DNA from: JAOUEA01 sp963825635
GTDB lineage: Bacteria; Actinomycetota; UBA4738; HRBIN12
Reading direction: 5' to 3'
DNA length: 64,000 nt
Assembly: GCA_963825635.1 (NCBI GenBank)
Contig: CAWGTU010000003.1
Span: forward strand, 744,001-808,000
Position 1 is the stretch's first letter, and each line of letters begins with the position of its first letter. The translations under genes were made by a program, and so were the position numbers. This document shows positions 50,327 through 58,782 of the stretch, piece after piece. The notes beneath the pieces are model-generated. The model was not told where the DNA came from. It saw nothing but the letters and a program-made list of their open reading frames with translations, and did no database searches.

Positions 50327-50989
50327 GTGCGCGGGAGCGAGATGAACTGGATCTGGATGATCGGCGCGCCGCTGGTCCGCGCCGTCATGTCGATCGTCTT
50401 CAGGATCCGCATCGAGGGGATCGAGCACGTCCCTCGAAGCGGCGCCGTGATCCTGGCGCCGAACCACCTCAGCGTGCTCGACGGCCCGGCGGTCTCGGCC
50501 GTCACGGGCACCCACCGGTGGCGAGCGACCCGCAACCTGATCGCAGCCGAGGTCTTCAGTGGAGCCATCGGGTGGATCCTCGTGCAGGCACGGCAGGTCC
50601 CCATCCGGCGTGGCACCGGGGACACGGGAGCCCTCGACGAAGCGGTGGCCGCCGCCGAGAGCGGCTCATGCGTCGGCATCTTCCCCGAGGGCCGTGTGAA
50701 CGACGATCCTGAGGACGGGCTCCAGCGAATCCGCTCGGGGGTCACGCGTATCGCGATCCCGTCCGGTGCACCCGTCGTGCCGGTGGGGATCTGGGGGACG
50801 CACGAGGTCTGGCCGCGGTCCGGACTCGACCGGACGTCGCTCCTCCGGCGCCACACGTTAGCGCTCGTGTACGGCGAGGCGGTCAGAGCCCGCCCCGATG
50901 AGTCTCCGGGTGAGTTCCGCGAGCGCTACCGCGAAGCGCTCGAGGTCGCCGTCTCACGCGCGCGCACGATCGCCGACCGGCGCGCGTGA
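50327..50989 (+). CDS. 1-acyl-sn-glycerol-3-phosphate acyltransferase (PlsC-like)
   Basis: A 220-residue acyltransferase with the NHxxxxD block in ILAPNHLSVLDGPAV, a middle RQVPIRRGTGDTGALDEAV, and the PEGR-like block VGIFPEGRVNDDPE, followed by RSGVTRIAIPSGAPVVPVGIWG. It transfers acyl chains to lysophosphatidate or a related acceptor at the membrane. TAGCAT (50315-50320) lies 6 bases before the GTG at 50327, which supports that start; an ATG five codons later is preceded by GGGAGCG and is the alternative. It converges with the class V aminotransferase gene. Confidence 0.87.
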   Translation: MRGSEMNWIWMIGAPLVRAVMSIVFRIRIEGIEHVPRSGAVILAPNHLSVLDGPAVSAVTGTHRWRATRNLIAAEVFSGAIGWILVQARQVPIRRGTGDTGALDEAVAAAESGSCVGIFPEGRVNDDPEDGLQRIRSGVTRIAIPSGAPVVPVGIWGTHEVWPRSGLDRTSLLRRHTLALVYGEAVRARPDESPGEFRERYREALEVAVSRARTIADRRA

Positions 50990-51001
50990 ACCTCTGCCCG
51001 C

Positions 51002-52708
51002 TCAGGCGCGGGTCGTGATCTCCTCAGGGAGCCAGAACCAGCGGAGGTGCTCGAAGTCCTGACCGACGTCGAGCGGCGCCTCGCCCGAGCCAGGCGACGG
51101 GGCCGGAGCCGGCGACGCGGCGAACGCCGCTCGCGCCTCGTCGAGGTAGCCGGCCAGGGCCGACTCAGATGCCCGGTGGCGGTGGCCGGTGAACGTCATC
51201 CGGCCACCTGGATACCGGACGTCGTCGAGCGACATCGGAGGTTCGGGCTGGCCGTCCACGTGGCGCCACATGCCCGTCACCGCGTCGAAGCGATATCGGG
51301 GGAGCAGCCTCCAACCGTGTGTCGCCACCATGTCCACCGCGTCGAGCACGTACTCGAACACGGTCTCGGTGATGAAGTAGTTGAAGTTCACCCGCACCCA
51401 GCCGGGCTTGATGCCCTCGCACCCGCGGGCGATCTCGCGCTCGAACGCATGCGACGTCTCGGGGTCGATGCCGAGCAGCCGGTGGCCATAGGGGCCCGCA
51501 CATGAACACCCTCCTCGCGCCTGGACACCGAACAGATCGTTCAGCACCGCGACCACGAAGTTGTGGTGGAGATACCGGTCCTGGTGCCGGACGACGAACG
51601 ACACGATGGAGAGGCGTGGGAGGTCGTGGCTCCCGAGGATGTCGATCGCGGGGTTCTGCTCCCATCGATGCATCGCCCGATGGATGAACGACTCTTCGCG
51701 CTCCCGGATCACCTCGGCCCCGACGGCGCGCTTCAGCTGGAAGACGAGACCCGCGCGGATCGATCCGACGATATCGGGGGTGCCACCCTCCTCCCGCCGT
51801 TCGATGTCGTCGAGGTACACGTGCTCTGTGGGGTTCACATAGGCGACCGTGCCGCCGCCGGGGACGCTCGGCACCCGGTTGCCGAAGAGCTCGCGTCGCG
51901 CCACCAGCACCCCGGGGGTGCCGGGCCCCCCGACGAATTTGTGCGGGGAGACGACGATCGCGTCGAGGGCGGCGAGCGCGTCGCCGCCCGGCGTCATCTC
52001 GATCTCGACGTAGGGCGCGGCGGCGGCATAGTCCCAGCAGGAGAGGGCACCGTGACGGCGCAGCAGGGACGAGAGCGCCCCGACGTCGGAGAGGATGCCG
52101 GTCACGTTCGAGGCTGCGGAGAAGCTCCCGATCTTCAGGGGGCGGTCGGCGTACTGGAGCAGTGAACGCTCGAGCGCCGCGAGGTCGATACGACCGTCGT
52201 GGTCCTCGGGCACGGTCACGAGATCGGCGATCGACTCCCGCCACGGAAGGTCGTTCGAATGGTGCTCGTACGGTCCGATGAAGACCACCGGTCGTTCCGA
52301 CGCCGGGATCCGTTCGAGCAGCGCGTACCGATCATCGAGCCCGGCGGGCAGCCGCAGTCCGAGGCAGTCGATCAGGGTGGCGATCGCTCCGGTCGACCCA
52401 CTGCCGCAGAAGATCACGGCGTGGTCGCGCTCGTTCGCGCCGCACGCCTCGCCCACGGTGCGCCGCGCATCCTCACGGAACCGCGTCGTCTGCAGCCCGG
52501 TGCCGCTCGACTCCGAGTGGGTGTTCGCGTAGAGCGGCAGCACGGTCTCGCGGATGAAATCCTCGATGAACGAGAGCGATCGCCCCGAGGCCGTGTAGTC
52601 GGCGTACGTGACGCGTCGCACGCCGAAGGGAGTGGCGATCGCCTCGTCTTCCCCGATCACCGCCGACCTGATGGTGTCGATCAACGCGTCGTCACCCACG
52701 CGCGGCAT
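51002..52708 (-). CDS. Class V aminotransferase-fold PLP enzyme (cysteine desulfurase-like)
   Basis: A 568-residue PLP enzyme, longer than the roughly 400 residues of SufS. The core has YADYTASGRSLSFIEDFI, NTHSESSGTGLQTTRFR, VIFCGSGSTGAIATLIDCL, the PLP Lys in SPHKFVGGPGTPGVLVAR, and a Cys-rich loop ARGGCSCAGPYGHRLLG where desulfurases have their catalytic Cys. The C-terminal 150 residues are extra. It might act on cysteine, selenocysteine or another amino acid; I cannot tell. The ATG at 52708 overlaps a TACGAT hexamer (52707-52712), while a GTG three codons later (52699) sits 7 bases after it and may be the true leaderless start. Confidence 0.8.
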   Translation of the reverse strand: MPRVGDDALIDTIRSAVIGEDEAIATPFGVRRVTYADYTASGRSLSFIEDFIRETVLPLYANTHSESSGTGLQTTRFREDARRTVGEACGANERDHAVIFCGSGSTGAIATLIDCLGLRLPAGLDDRYALLERIPASERPVVFIGPYEHHSNDLPWRESIADLVTVPEDHDGRIDLAALERSLLQYADRPLKIGSFSAASNVTGILSDVGALSSLLRRHGALSCWDYAAAAPYVEIEMTPGGDALAALDAIVVSPHKFVGGPGTPGVLVARRELFGNRVPSVPGGGTVAYVNPTEHVYLDDIERREEGGTPDIVGSIRAGLVFQLKRAVGAEVIREREESFIHRAMHRWEQNPAIDILGSHDLPRLSIVSFVVRHQDRYLHHNFVVAVLNDLFGVQARGGCSCAGPYGHRLLGIDPETSHAFEREIARGCEGIKPGWVRVNFNYFITETVFEYVLDAVDMVATHGWRLLPRYRFDAVTGMWRHVDGQPEPPMSLDDVRYPGGRMTFTGHRHRASESALAGYLDEARAAFAASPAPAPSPGSGEAPLDVGQDFEHLRWFWLPEEITTRA

Positions 52709-52739
52709 CGTAGCTCGCGGCGCCTGCAGGCCGACGCCC

Positions 52740-53747
52740 TCAGGCGCGCTGCTCGAGGCTGGTCAGCGAGGGCTGCCCCCGCTTGCGCCGGTACATCGAC
52801 TCGTCGGCCTGACGGAGCAGGGTGCGGGCGTCGTCGCCGTCGTACGGGAAGACACTCCAGCCGATGCTGGCCTGCATCCTGACGTCGCCCACGCGCAACC
52901 CGAAGGGCTGCTCGAGGGCCGACTCGATGCGATGCACCACGGCGATGATCGAAGCCTCGACGTTGGCGCCCGCGACACCCGGAGCGATATCGGTGAGGAG
53001 CACGATGAACTCGTCCCCGCTCTGACGCGCCACGAGGTCGGCATCGCGCACGACCGCCTTCAGCCGCACCGCCACCTGCTTGAGCACCTCGTCCCCCGTG
53101 TCGTGTCCGTGCACGTCGTTCACGGGCTTGAACCGGTCGAGGTCGAGGAAGAGGACGGCCACCGCCGAGCCCAGCCGCCTGGCCCTCGCGACGGCGACCA
53201 CGAGATGCTCCTCGAGCATCGCCCGGTTCGGCAGGCCGGTGAGGTGGTCGTGGTGCGCCAGATGCTGCATCCGGAGCTCGGCCTCCTTCGTGGGCGTGAT
53301 ATCGAGCATCACCCCCTGGATGTACAGCGGCTCGCCCCGTTCGTCGCGGATCGTCGACGATCGGTCGCTGACCCACACGACGCGGCCGTCCGGGCGCACG
53401 TACCGGTACTCACCGGCCTCCGGTTGGCCGGTGCGCAGGTAGGACTCGTAGTCGAGACGGGAGCGCTCGCGGTCGTCCGGGTGGATCAGGTCGTCCCAGA
53501 TGCCCTCGTCCGCGAGGAAGTCCGACGCCGGAACCCCCAGGAGCTCCTCGACGTAGGGGCTCATGTAGTACGTCGGGCCGTCCAGCCTCGGCGAGTACGT
53601 GTAGATGGCGGCGGGGAGCTGCTCGAGCAGTGCAGCGTACCGAGCCTCGGCCTCGTAGACGCGAGCCTCCGCCACGCGCAGACGTCGCTGCACGCCCTCG
53701 GTATCGGGCTCGTGGTGGCGTTCGTCGTCGCGCTGCGGCAACTGCAT
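52740..53747 (-). CDS. PAS-GGDEF diguanylate cyclase
   Basis: A 335-residue soluble protein. A short N-terminal helix leads into a PAS/PAC domain (AAIYTYSPRLDGPTYYMSPYVEELLG, GEYRYVRPDGRVVWVSDRSS, IQGVMLDITPTKEAE) and a GGDEF domain (HHDHLTGLPNRAML, VLFLDLDRFKPVNDVHGHDTGDEVL). The signature is SGDEF, an active variant, and RDAD five residues before it is a typical product-inhibition I-site. It is predicted to make c-di-GMP in response to a ligand or redox signal. A GGAGAG Shine-Dalgarno precedes the ATG. It lies downstream of the sigma-factor terminator. Confidence 0.9.
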   Translation of the reverse strand: MQLPQRDDERHHEPDTEGVQRRLRVAEARVYEAEARYAALLEQLPAAIYTYSPRLDGPTYYMSPYVEELLGVPASDFLADEGIWDDLIHPDDRERSRLDYESYLRTGQPEAGEYRYVRPDGRVVWVSDRSSTIRDERGEPLYIQGVMLDITPTKEAELRMQHLAHHDHLTGLPNRAMLEEHLVVAVARARRLGSAVAVLFLDLDRFKPVNDVHGHDTGDEVLKQVAVRLKAVVRDADLVARQSGDEFIVLLTDIAPGVAGANVEASIIAVVHRIESALEQPFGLRVGDVRMQASIGWSVFPYDGDDARTLLRQADESMYRRKRGQPSLTSLEQRA

Positions 53748-53819
53748 GGGCGCTCTCCTGGTCGAGGAGTCCTTCCCGTGGCCGGAGTATCGGCACGGCG
53801 CACCCGATGCCTGAGAACG

Positions 53820-53849
53820 CGACGAGCGGCCCCGAAGGGCCGCTCGTCG
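53820..53849 (-). terminator. Strong hairpin terminator with UUCG loop, after the sigma-factor gene
   Basis: A perfect 13-base-pair stem (CGACGAGCGGCCC with its complement) closes on a CGAA loop on the plus strand and on cUUCGg, a very stable tetraloop, on the minus strand. It sits 21 bases after the sigma-factor stop and separates it from the diguanylate cyclase. No clear T-run follows. Confidence 0.75.
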
Positions 53850-53870
53850 GTTCGCAGGTGGGCGGCGGGG

Positions 53871-54803
53871 TTACCCGAGCGCCACCGCGTTGATCAGGTT
53901 CGAGTCGCGCAGCTTGCGCAGCGCCTCACGCTCGATCAGCCGTACACGCTCACCGGAGAGACCGAGCACCTTGCCGGTCTCGCGCAGGCTGAGCGGCTGC
54001 CCATTCTCCAGCCCGTACCGCAGCGCTACGACATGGCGCTCGCGCTCGTCGAGCACGCGATCGACGGCGCCTCCGATCTCCTCGCGGAGCAGGGCGTCCT
54101 CGACCTCGTTGAAAGCGGCGTCGGAGTCGACCTCCTCGATCAGATCGCCGAGCTCGGTGTCCTCGCCCACCGGCGATTGCAGCGACAACGGCTCACGGCG
54201 ACCCATCTCGGTGAGGTCGTCGATCTCCTCGACCGTGGTGTCGAGCGCCTTGGCGAGCTCCTCGCGCGAGGGCTCGCGGCCCATCGACTGCGCGAACTGG
54301 AACCGCGTGCGGTTCAGCTTGCGCAGCCGGTCGTGGATGTGCACCGGCAGGCGGATCGAGCGCGAGCGGTCGGCGATCGCACGCGTGATGCCCTGACGGA
54401 TCCACCACGTGGCGTAGGTCGAGAACTTGAACCCGCGACGCCAGTCGAACAGCTCGACCGCGCGCATCAGGCCGATGTTCCCTTCCTGGATCAGGTCGAG
54501 GAGCGGCAGACCCTGTCCCTGGTACTTGCGGGCCACCGACACCACCAACCGCAGGTTGGCCATGATGAATCGCTGGCGCGCGGCCTCGGCCGTGCGCACA
54601 TCACGGCGGGCCTTCGCGATGCTCTTCTCGGACCGCAGACGGCCGGCACGCAGGCGCTCTTCGGCCTCCTTGCCAGCCTCGATCGTCATGGCGAGCTCGA
54701 CCTCTTCCTCTTTGGTGAGCAGCGGCTCGCGGGCCGCCGCCTCCAGGTAGAGGCGCAGGTCATCGGCGTCATCGGTCCCTAGGGGACGCGCTGGCTCCGG
54801 CAC
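53871..54803 (-). CDS. RNA polymerase sigma-70 factor (group 1/2)
   Basis: A 310-residue sigma factor with region 1.2 (DLRLYLEAAAREPLLTKEEEVELA), region 2 (FIMANLRLVVSVARKYQGQGLPLLDLIQEGNIGL, FDWRRGFKFSTYATWWIRQGITRAIADRSRSIRL), region 3 (HDRLRKLNRTRFQFAQSMGREPS) and region 4 (ERERHVVALRYGLENGQPLSLRETGKVLGLSGERVRLIEREALRKLR). It lacks a long N-terminal region 1.1, so it could be the primary factor of a small-form lineage or a SigB-like alternative. The GTG at 54803 has AGGAGGAG 11 bases upstream. A likely promoter at 54953-54982 gives a leader of about 140 bases. Confidence 0.92.
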   Translation of the reverse strand: MPEPARPLGTDDADDLRLYLEAAAREPLLTKEEEVELAMTIEAGKEAEERLRAGRLRSEKSIAKARRDVRTAEAARQRFIMANLRLVVSVARKYQGQGLPLLDLIQEGNIGLMRAVELFDWRRGFKFSTYATWWIRQGITRAIADRSRSIRLPVHIHDRLRKLNRTRFQFAQSMGREPSREELAKALDTTVEEIDDLTEMGRREPLSLQSPVGEDTELGDLIEEVDSDAAFNEVEDALLREEIGGAVDRVLDERERHVVALRYGLENGQPLSLRETGKVLGLSGERVRLIEREALRKLRDSNLINAVALG

Positions 54804-54952
54804 TTCGTATCACGCTCCTCCTCGAGGCCACTCGATCGCACGGGGCGACGTCGTCGGTCCTCGGGAACTCGGGTTCCTCGGTCGGTCGGGCGGTTCCGGC
54901 TGCAGGGGATCGAGGCGCGCGGAAAGAAACGCCTTGGCAGCCGCTCGTCGGT

Positions 54953-54982
54953 ATGGTAGGGGGTTCGACTCGGGTTTGTAAA
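54953..54982 (-). promoter_or_regulatory. Sigma-70-type promoter for the sigma-factor gene
   Basis: On the minus strand TTTACA (54982-54977) and TACCAT (54958-54953) are 18 bases apart, a recognisable -35/-10 pair in otherwise GC-rich sequence. Confidence 0.5.
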
Positions 54983-55201
54983 GCCGGGCGGGTGTGGAGG
55001 TCTCGTGAAGGCTGCCACGACCGCGTGATCTTGTCTCGGACGTGTCGGCCATCTCTTCCCCCCTCGCCCCGGCTCAGGTACCTGCTTCAACACCGTGAGC
55101 TGCGGAAACCTTCCCGTTCGTCCCGCTCTTCATTGGTCGTTCGACTCGCGAACGCTGCTGGATGTGCTGTTCCCGACACAGAGGCAGATCGCCGACATCG
55201 G

Positions 55202-55207
55202 TAGCCT
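55202..55207 (+). promoter_or_regulatory. -10 hexamer (TAGCCT) for the alpha/beta hydrolase gene
   Basis: TAGCCT ends 6 bases before the ATG at 55214, leaving no room for a Shine-Dalgarno, so leaderless translation is likely. Confidence 0.45.
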
Positions 55208-55213
55208 TCCGGG

Positions 55214-56104
55214 ATGACGGTCGATCTGCCCGAACTCCGCAGCGCCGACGTCGACGGTCCGATCACCTACCGCGAATGGGCCGGCCCTGGGGAGACGACG
55301 TTCGTGCTCGTCCACGGGCTCGGCGGCTCGCACGTCAACTGGGTGCAGGTGGCTCCGGCCCTCGCGGGCCTCGGTCGCGTGATCGCCCTCGACCTCCCCG
55401 GGTTCGGCGCCTCGCCACGTGCGGGACGCGGCTCCGGCCTGATGGACGAGCGCCGGCTGATCTCGCGGTTCCTGGCGAGCCGTGAGAGCGGACGCGTCGT
55501 GCTGGTCGGGAACTCGATGGGCGGCGTGATCGGCATCCTGCACGCGGCCGTGGAGCCCGATTCGCTCGCGGGCCTGGTGCTCACGAGCTCGCCGTTCCCG
55601 TGGGTTCGAGGGGCCCTCCCGCATCCGGCGGTGATCGCCGGATTCGCCGCCTACGATGCGCCCGGCCTCGGCCCGCTGGTACGCGAGACCCGCATGCGCC
55701 GCCTCGAGGCGGGGCGGGCGGTTCGCCTCGGTCTGCGGCTCATCACGGCCGATCCGCGTTCGATCCCCGATGAGGTCGTGCAGCTCATGGTCGATCAGAT
55801 GAAGGAGCGTGCCCTCGACCCGGACGCGCCCGCAGCGTTCCACGACGCATGGCGGTCGCTCCGACGGCTCGGCCGCCGCCCCGACGTCGCGCGAAGGGCG
55901 ATGGATGGTGTCCGGTGCCCGGTGTTCGTGCTTCACGGTCGACGCGACCGATTGGTGCCGGCCGCCCACGCCGAGGCTGCGCTGCGCGAGCACCCAGCGT
56001 GGCGCGGACGCATCTTCCCCGATCTCGGCCACGTGCCGCAGATGGAAGCCCCGGGCAGATGGCTCGCCGAGGTCGCGGACTGGTACGCCGAGACGTACGC
56101 CTGA
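55214..56104 (+). CDS. Alpha/beta hydrolase
   Basis: A 296-residue hydrolase with the oxyanion-hole motif VLVHGLGGSHVNW, the nucleophile elbow LVGNSMGGVIG (Ser), a later VLHGRRDRLVPA carrying the Asp, and a C-terminal His in FPDLGHVPQMEAPG. The catalytic triad therefore looks complete. The cap region between the elbow and the Asp is moderately long. Esterase, lipase or epoxide-hydrolase activity is possible; no substrate is implied by the neighbours, though a WS/DGAT gene converges downstream. Confidence 0.87.
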   Translation: MTVDLPELRSADVDGPITYREWAGPGETTFVLVHGLGGSHVNWVQVAPALAGLGRVIALDLPGFGASPRAGRGSGLMDERRLISRFLASRESGRVVLVGNSMGGVIGILHAAVEPDSLAGLVLTSSPFPWVRGALPHPAVIAGFAAYDAPGLGPLVRETRMRRLEAGRAVRLGLRLITADPRSIPDEVVQLMVDQMKERALDPDAPAAFHDAWRSLRRLGRRPDVARRAMDGVRCPVFVLHGRRDRLVPAAHAEAALREHPAWRGRIFPDLGHVPQMEAPGRWLAEVADWYAETYA

Positions 56105-56105
56105 C

Positions 56106-57500
56106 TCAGGTCCGAGGCGCGGCGGCCGCCGCCTTCTCCAACTCGTCGATCGCGGTCTCGATGCCTCGCGCCAGCACGTCGACGTCGGGGAGCGAGTCCC
56201 AGTCGGCGGTGAGCCCGAACGCCATCGTTCCGGCGAGACTCGTGCACGCGACCGACAGGCCACTGCGCTCCCCGAGGGGCATCGCGGGATAGCTCGCGAC
56301 GAGCGGCGCGCCCGCGAGGTACAGCGGCACTTGCGGCGCCGGCACGTTCGACACCACGAGGTTGAACCAGCGACCACGACTGGCGAGGCGCGCCGCCATC
56401 GCGTGGAGCGCTGGCGGCGCATACGCCCCGAGCCCGATGATCGAGTCGGCCCCCACGGCCATCGACGATTCCTTCAGCTGAGCGGTGGCGCGGCGCACTC
56501 GTTGCAGCCGCGTGCGCGCCCGGAGCCGCCCGACCGGCACGTCGACGAAGGCAGGGGCCACGCGGTTGCCCACCTCACCCTGCTCTGCTTTCGAACGGAC
56601 CGACACCGGCACCATGACCCTCAGGGTGTGTCCGCTCGTCTCCTCGCCCCGATGCTCGAGCAGATCATGCAGGCCGCCCGACACCGCCGTCAGCACGACG
56701 TCGTTCACGGTCCCTCCCAGGGCGTGCTTGATCTCACGGATCCGCTCGAACGAAGCCTCGGCCATCGCGAACCGTCTCGCCGGCCCGATCAGCGTGTCGA
56801 ACGGGCCGGCCGGCGGGGCGCCCATGTCAACCACGTCGCGCACCCCCGAGAGCGTCTCGGCCACGGCCGCGAGCGTGCGGGCGGGGGCGCCCACGGCGTG
56901 GCCGATCGCCTCGAGGGGGTGCAGCACGAGATCCTGGGCCGCATCGCGCAAGAGATCGTCGCGCGTCGGGGGTGCCTCGGCCGTCCACGGCGTCCCCGGC
57001 GGGGTGCCGATCTCGGCGTCGGGAGCGAGGTCGAACAGCGCGGAGGCGATCGCCATGCCGGAGATGCCGTCGGCGAGCGCATGATGCAGCTTCATGAGCA
57101 CAGCCGTGCGGCGCTCGGCGAGGCCCTCGAAGACGTACAGCTCCCACAACGGCTTGGCGGGATCGAGCGGGCGCGAGAGCACACGTCCGACGGCGCGCTC
57201 CAGTTGGAACCGCCCGCCGGGCGTCGGGATCGCCGAGCGCCGCAGATGGAAGTCGAGGTCGAACCGGTCGTCGTCGACCCAGAGGGGCCGTGCGAGCCCG
57301 AACGGCACGCGCATCACGCGCTGTCGCAGCCTCGGCGCGAGGTGCAGCCGGGCCTCCACGACCCGCTGCACGTCGTCATAGGTCAGCGGCCCGTCGTCGC
57401 GAGGGTCGAACACCGAAACGCCCGCCACGTGCATGTGCACGGCCGGCGTCTCCAGGTACAGGAAGCTCGCATCGAGGCTCGTGAGTCGTTCAGGCGCCAT
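56106..57500 (-). CDS. WS/DGAT acyltransferase (wax ester synthase / diacylglycerol acyltransferase)
   Basis: A 464-residue enzyme that makes triacylglycerol or wax esters from acyl-CoA. It has the start LTSLDASFLYLETPAVHMHVAG, the catalytic HHALADG (HHxxxDG) near residue 140, GTVNDVVLTAVSGGL, and the C-terminal NLVVSNVPAPQVPLYLAGA with GLSVACTSLAGTMAFGLTAD. The family is widespread in Actinomycetota, where it stores carbon as lipid. The ATG at 57500 is 7 bases after TACCCT (57508-57513). Confidence 0.92.
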   Translation of the reverse strand: MAPERLTSLDASFLYLETPAVHMHVAGVSVFDPRDDGPLTYDDVQRVVEARLHLAPRLRQRVMRVPFGLARPLWVDDDRFDLDFHLRRSAIPTPGGRFQLERAVGRVLSRPLDPAKPLWELYVFEGLAERRTAVLMKLHHALADGISGMAIASALFDLAPDAEIGTPPGTPWTAEAPPTRDDLLRDAAQDLVLHPLEAIGHAVGAPARTLAAVAETLSGVRDVVDMGAPPAGPFDTLIGPARRFAMAEASFERIREIKHALGGTVNDVVLTAVSGGLHDLLEHRGEETSGHTLRVMVPVSVRSKAEQGEVGNRVAPAFVDVPVGRLRARTRLQRVRRATAQLKESSMAVGADSIIGLGAYAPPALHAMAARLASRGRWFNLVVSNVPAPQVPLYLAGAPLVASYPAMPLGERSGLSVACTSLAGTMAFGLTADWDSLPDVDVLARGIETAIDELEKAAAAAPRT

Positions 57501-57582
57501 CGCGACGAGGGTACTCCGCGCCGAGGATGGCCGACGAGGCGTGCGAGCGTTCGGCGCGATGGCCGGTGCCGCGGCTCGGAGG

Positions 57583-57960
57583 CTAGAAGAGGGTCTCGAT
57601 CGCCCGGGGCACCAAGAATCGACCGATCGCGTAGGTCAGCACGAACGCGATCAGCGTGACATCCAGCCACCGGGATCGCAGCGCCTTGAACGCCCGCTCG
57701 CTGGGGCAGGCGTCACGGCGACGGCGCAGGCCGAGCCAGATCGCGACACCGGCGAACACGGCCCCGAGGATGAACGTGACGAACCGATAGCTGCTCATCG
57801 CGAGGAGGAACGACCCGGCGCTCGCACCCATCGCCACGCCGACGGCCGGACCGATGCAACACACCGCGCCGATCACTCCGCCGGAGATGCCGGCCCAGAT
57901 CGCGGGACGCGCCGGAGCACGGGTGTCCGGCGCTGGCTCGGAGGTGCGGTCCGCTTCCAT
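57583..57960 (-). CDS. MerT-like small membrane protein
   Basis: A 125-residue protein with three hydrophobic spans. The first carries GGVIGAVCCIGPAVGVAMG, close to the vicinal Cys-Cys-Gly-Pro motif of mercuric transporter MerT. After the second span, the loop RRRRDACPSERAF has one Cys where MerT usually has two. The third span ends AIGRFLVPRAIETLF, again MerT-like in pattern. It could move mercury or another thiophilic metal, but no MerP or MerA is near. Its ATG at 57960 overlaps the AlaX stop by one base (TGATG). Confidence 0.62.
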   Translation of the reverse strand: MEADRTSEPAPDTRAPARPAIWAGISGGVIGAVCCIGPAVGVAMGASAGSFLLAMSSYRFVTFILGAVFAGVAIWLGLRRRRDACPSERAFKALRSRWLDVTLIAFVLTYAIGRFLVPRAIETLF

Positions 57961-58688
57961 CACGGCTGCTCGAGCTGGATGCGGATGCGCTTGTTCGCCT
58001 TGCCCTTCGACTCCGTCTTCACGACCTTCACGCGTCCGACCTCCCCGCTCGAGGCGACATGCGTGCCCCCGTCCGCCTGCTTGTCGATACCCGTGATGTC
58101 GATCACGCGGATCGGATCGACCGACGCCGGGATCAGTGAGACCTTCGTCCGGATCAGATCGGGGTCGGCGAGGGCTTCCTTCCGGGGAAGGAAGTGCACG
58201 AAGACCGGCACGTCTTCCGCGAGACGAGCGTTCAGGCGCTGCTCGACCTCGTGACCGAACTCCTGGCTGATGCCGTCGAGCTCGAAGTCCATGCGCGCGA
58301 CACCGCCGGAGTCCATGTTCCCGCCGGTGACCTTCGCGCCGAAGTCGTCGAAGACGACACCCGACAGGGCGTGAAGGGCGGTGTGGGTGCGCATGTGCTG
58401 GTAGCGCCGGTCCCAATCGATCTCGGCCGTGACACGCGAGCCGACCGTCGGTGCAGGGGTCGACGGGCCTACCACGTGCACGATCTCGCCGTCGTCGCGC
58501 GACTTCGACGTGTCGGCCACCGCACACTCGCCGCCGTCCCATCTGAGGGTGCCCGAGTCACCTGGCTGACCCCCACCGCGTGGGTAGAACACGGTGCGGT
58601 CGAGGACCACGCCGTCATCGCGCACGGCGACGACGGTCGCGTCGCAGGTGCGGAGGTACGCGTCGCGGGAGAACAGGTCATCGGTCAT
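57960..58688 (-). CDS. Alanyl-tRNA editing protein AlaX
   Basis: A 242-residue free-standing editing domain related to the C-terminal part of alanyl-tRNA synthetase. It has the zinc His pair in MRTHTALHAL, an N-terminal barrel (VVLDRTVFYPRGGGQPGDSGTL), MDSGGVARMDF, and the late IDKQADGGTHVASSGEVG, where the usual Cys ligand before GGTHV is Asp. It removes mischarged Ser or Gly from tRNA-Ala. The ATG at 58688 is 6 bases after TAGCGT (58695-58700). A MerT-like gene is translationally coupled downstream. Confidence 0.88.
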   Translation of the reverse strand: MTDDLFSRDAYLRTCDATVVAVRDDGVVLDRTVFYPRGGGQPGDSGTLRWDGGECAVADTSKSRDDGEIVHVVGPSTPAPTVGSRVTAEIDWDRRYQHMRTHTALHALSGVVFDDFGAKVTGGNMDSGGVARMDFELDGISQEFGHEVEQRLNARLAEDVPVFVHFLPRKEALADPDLIRTKVSLIPASVDPIRVIDITGIDKQADGGTHVASSGEVGRVKVVKTESKGKANKRIRIQLEQP

Positions 58689-58782
58689 GCAGGGACGCTA
58701 TCGCAGGTCGGGCAGTGAGGCTCGGTTGCCGCGCGTCGTCGGCGAACGCGACGACGTCGACGGACGAGCCCGCCGTGCGCCA

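Larger units (their letters stand above)
54804..55213. other. 410-bp divergent intergenic region
   Basis: This gap lies between the sigma-factor gene and a plus-strand hydrolase gene. Short open frames in it look like chance. It contains the sigma promoter (54953-54982), the leader of that gene, and TAGCCT at 55202-55207, 6 bases before the hydrolase ATG. I see no RNA gene. Confidence 0.5.

Noticed and set aside
51002..52708. Selenocysteine lyase linked to the tRNA-Sec
   Set aside because: The fold would allow it, but the gene is 10 kb away and has no feature that distinguishes it from other class V enzymes.
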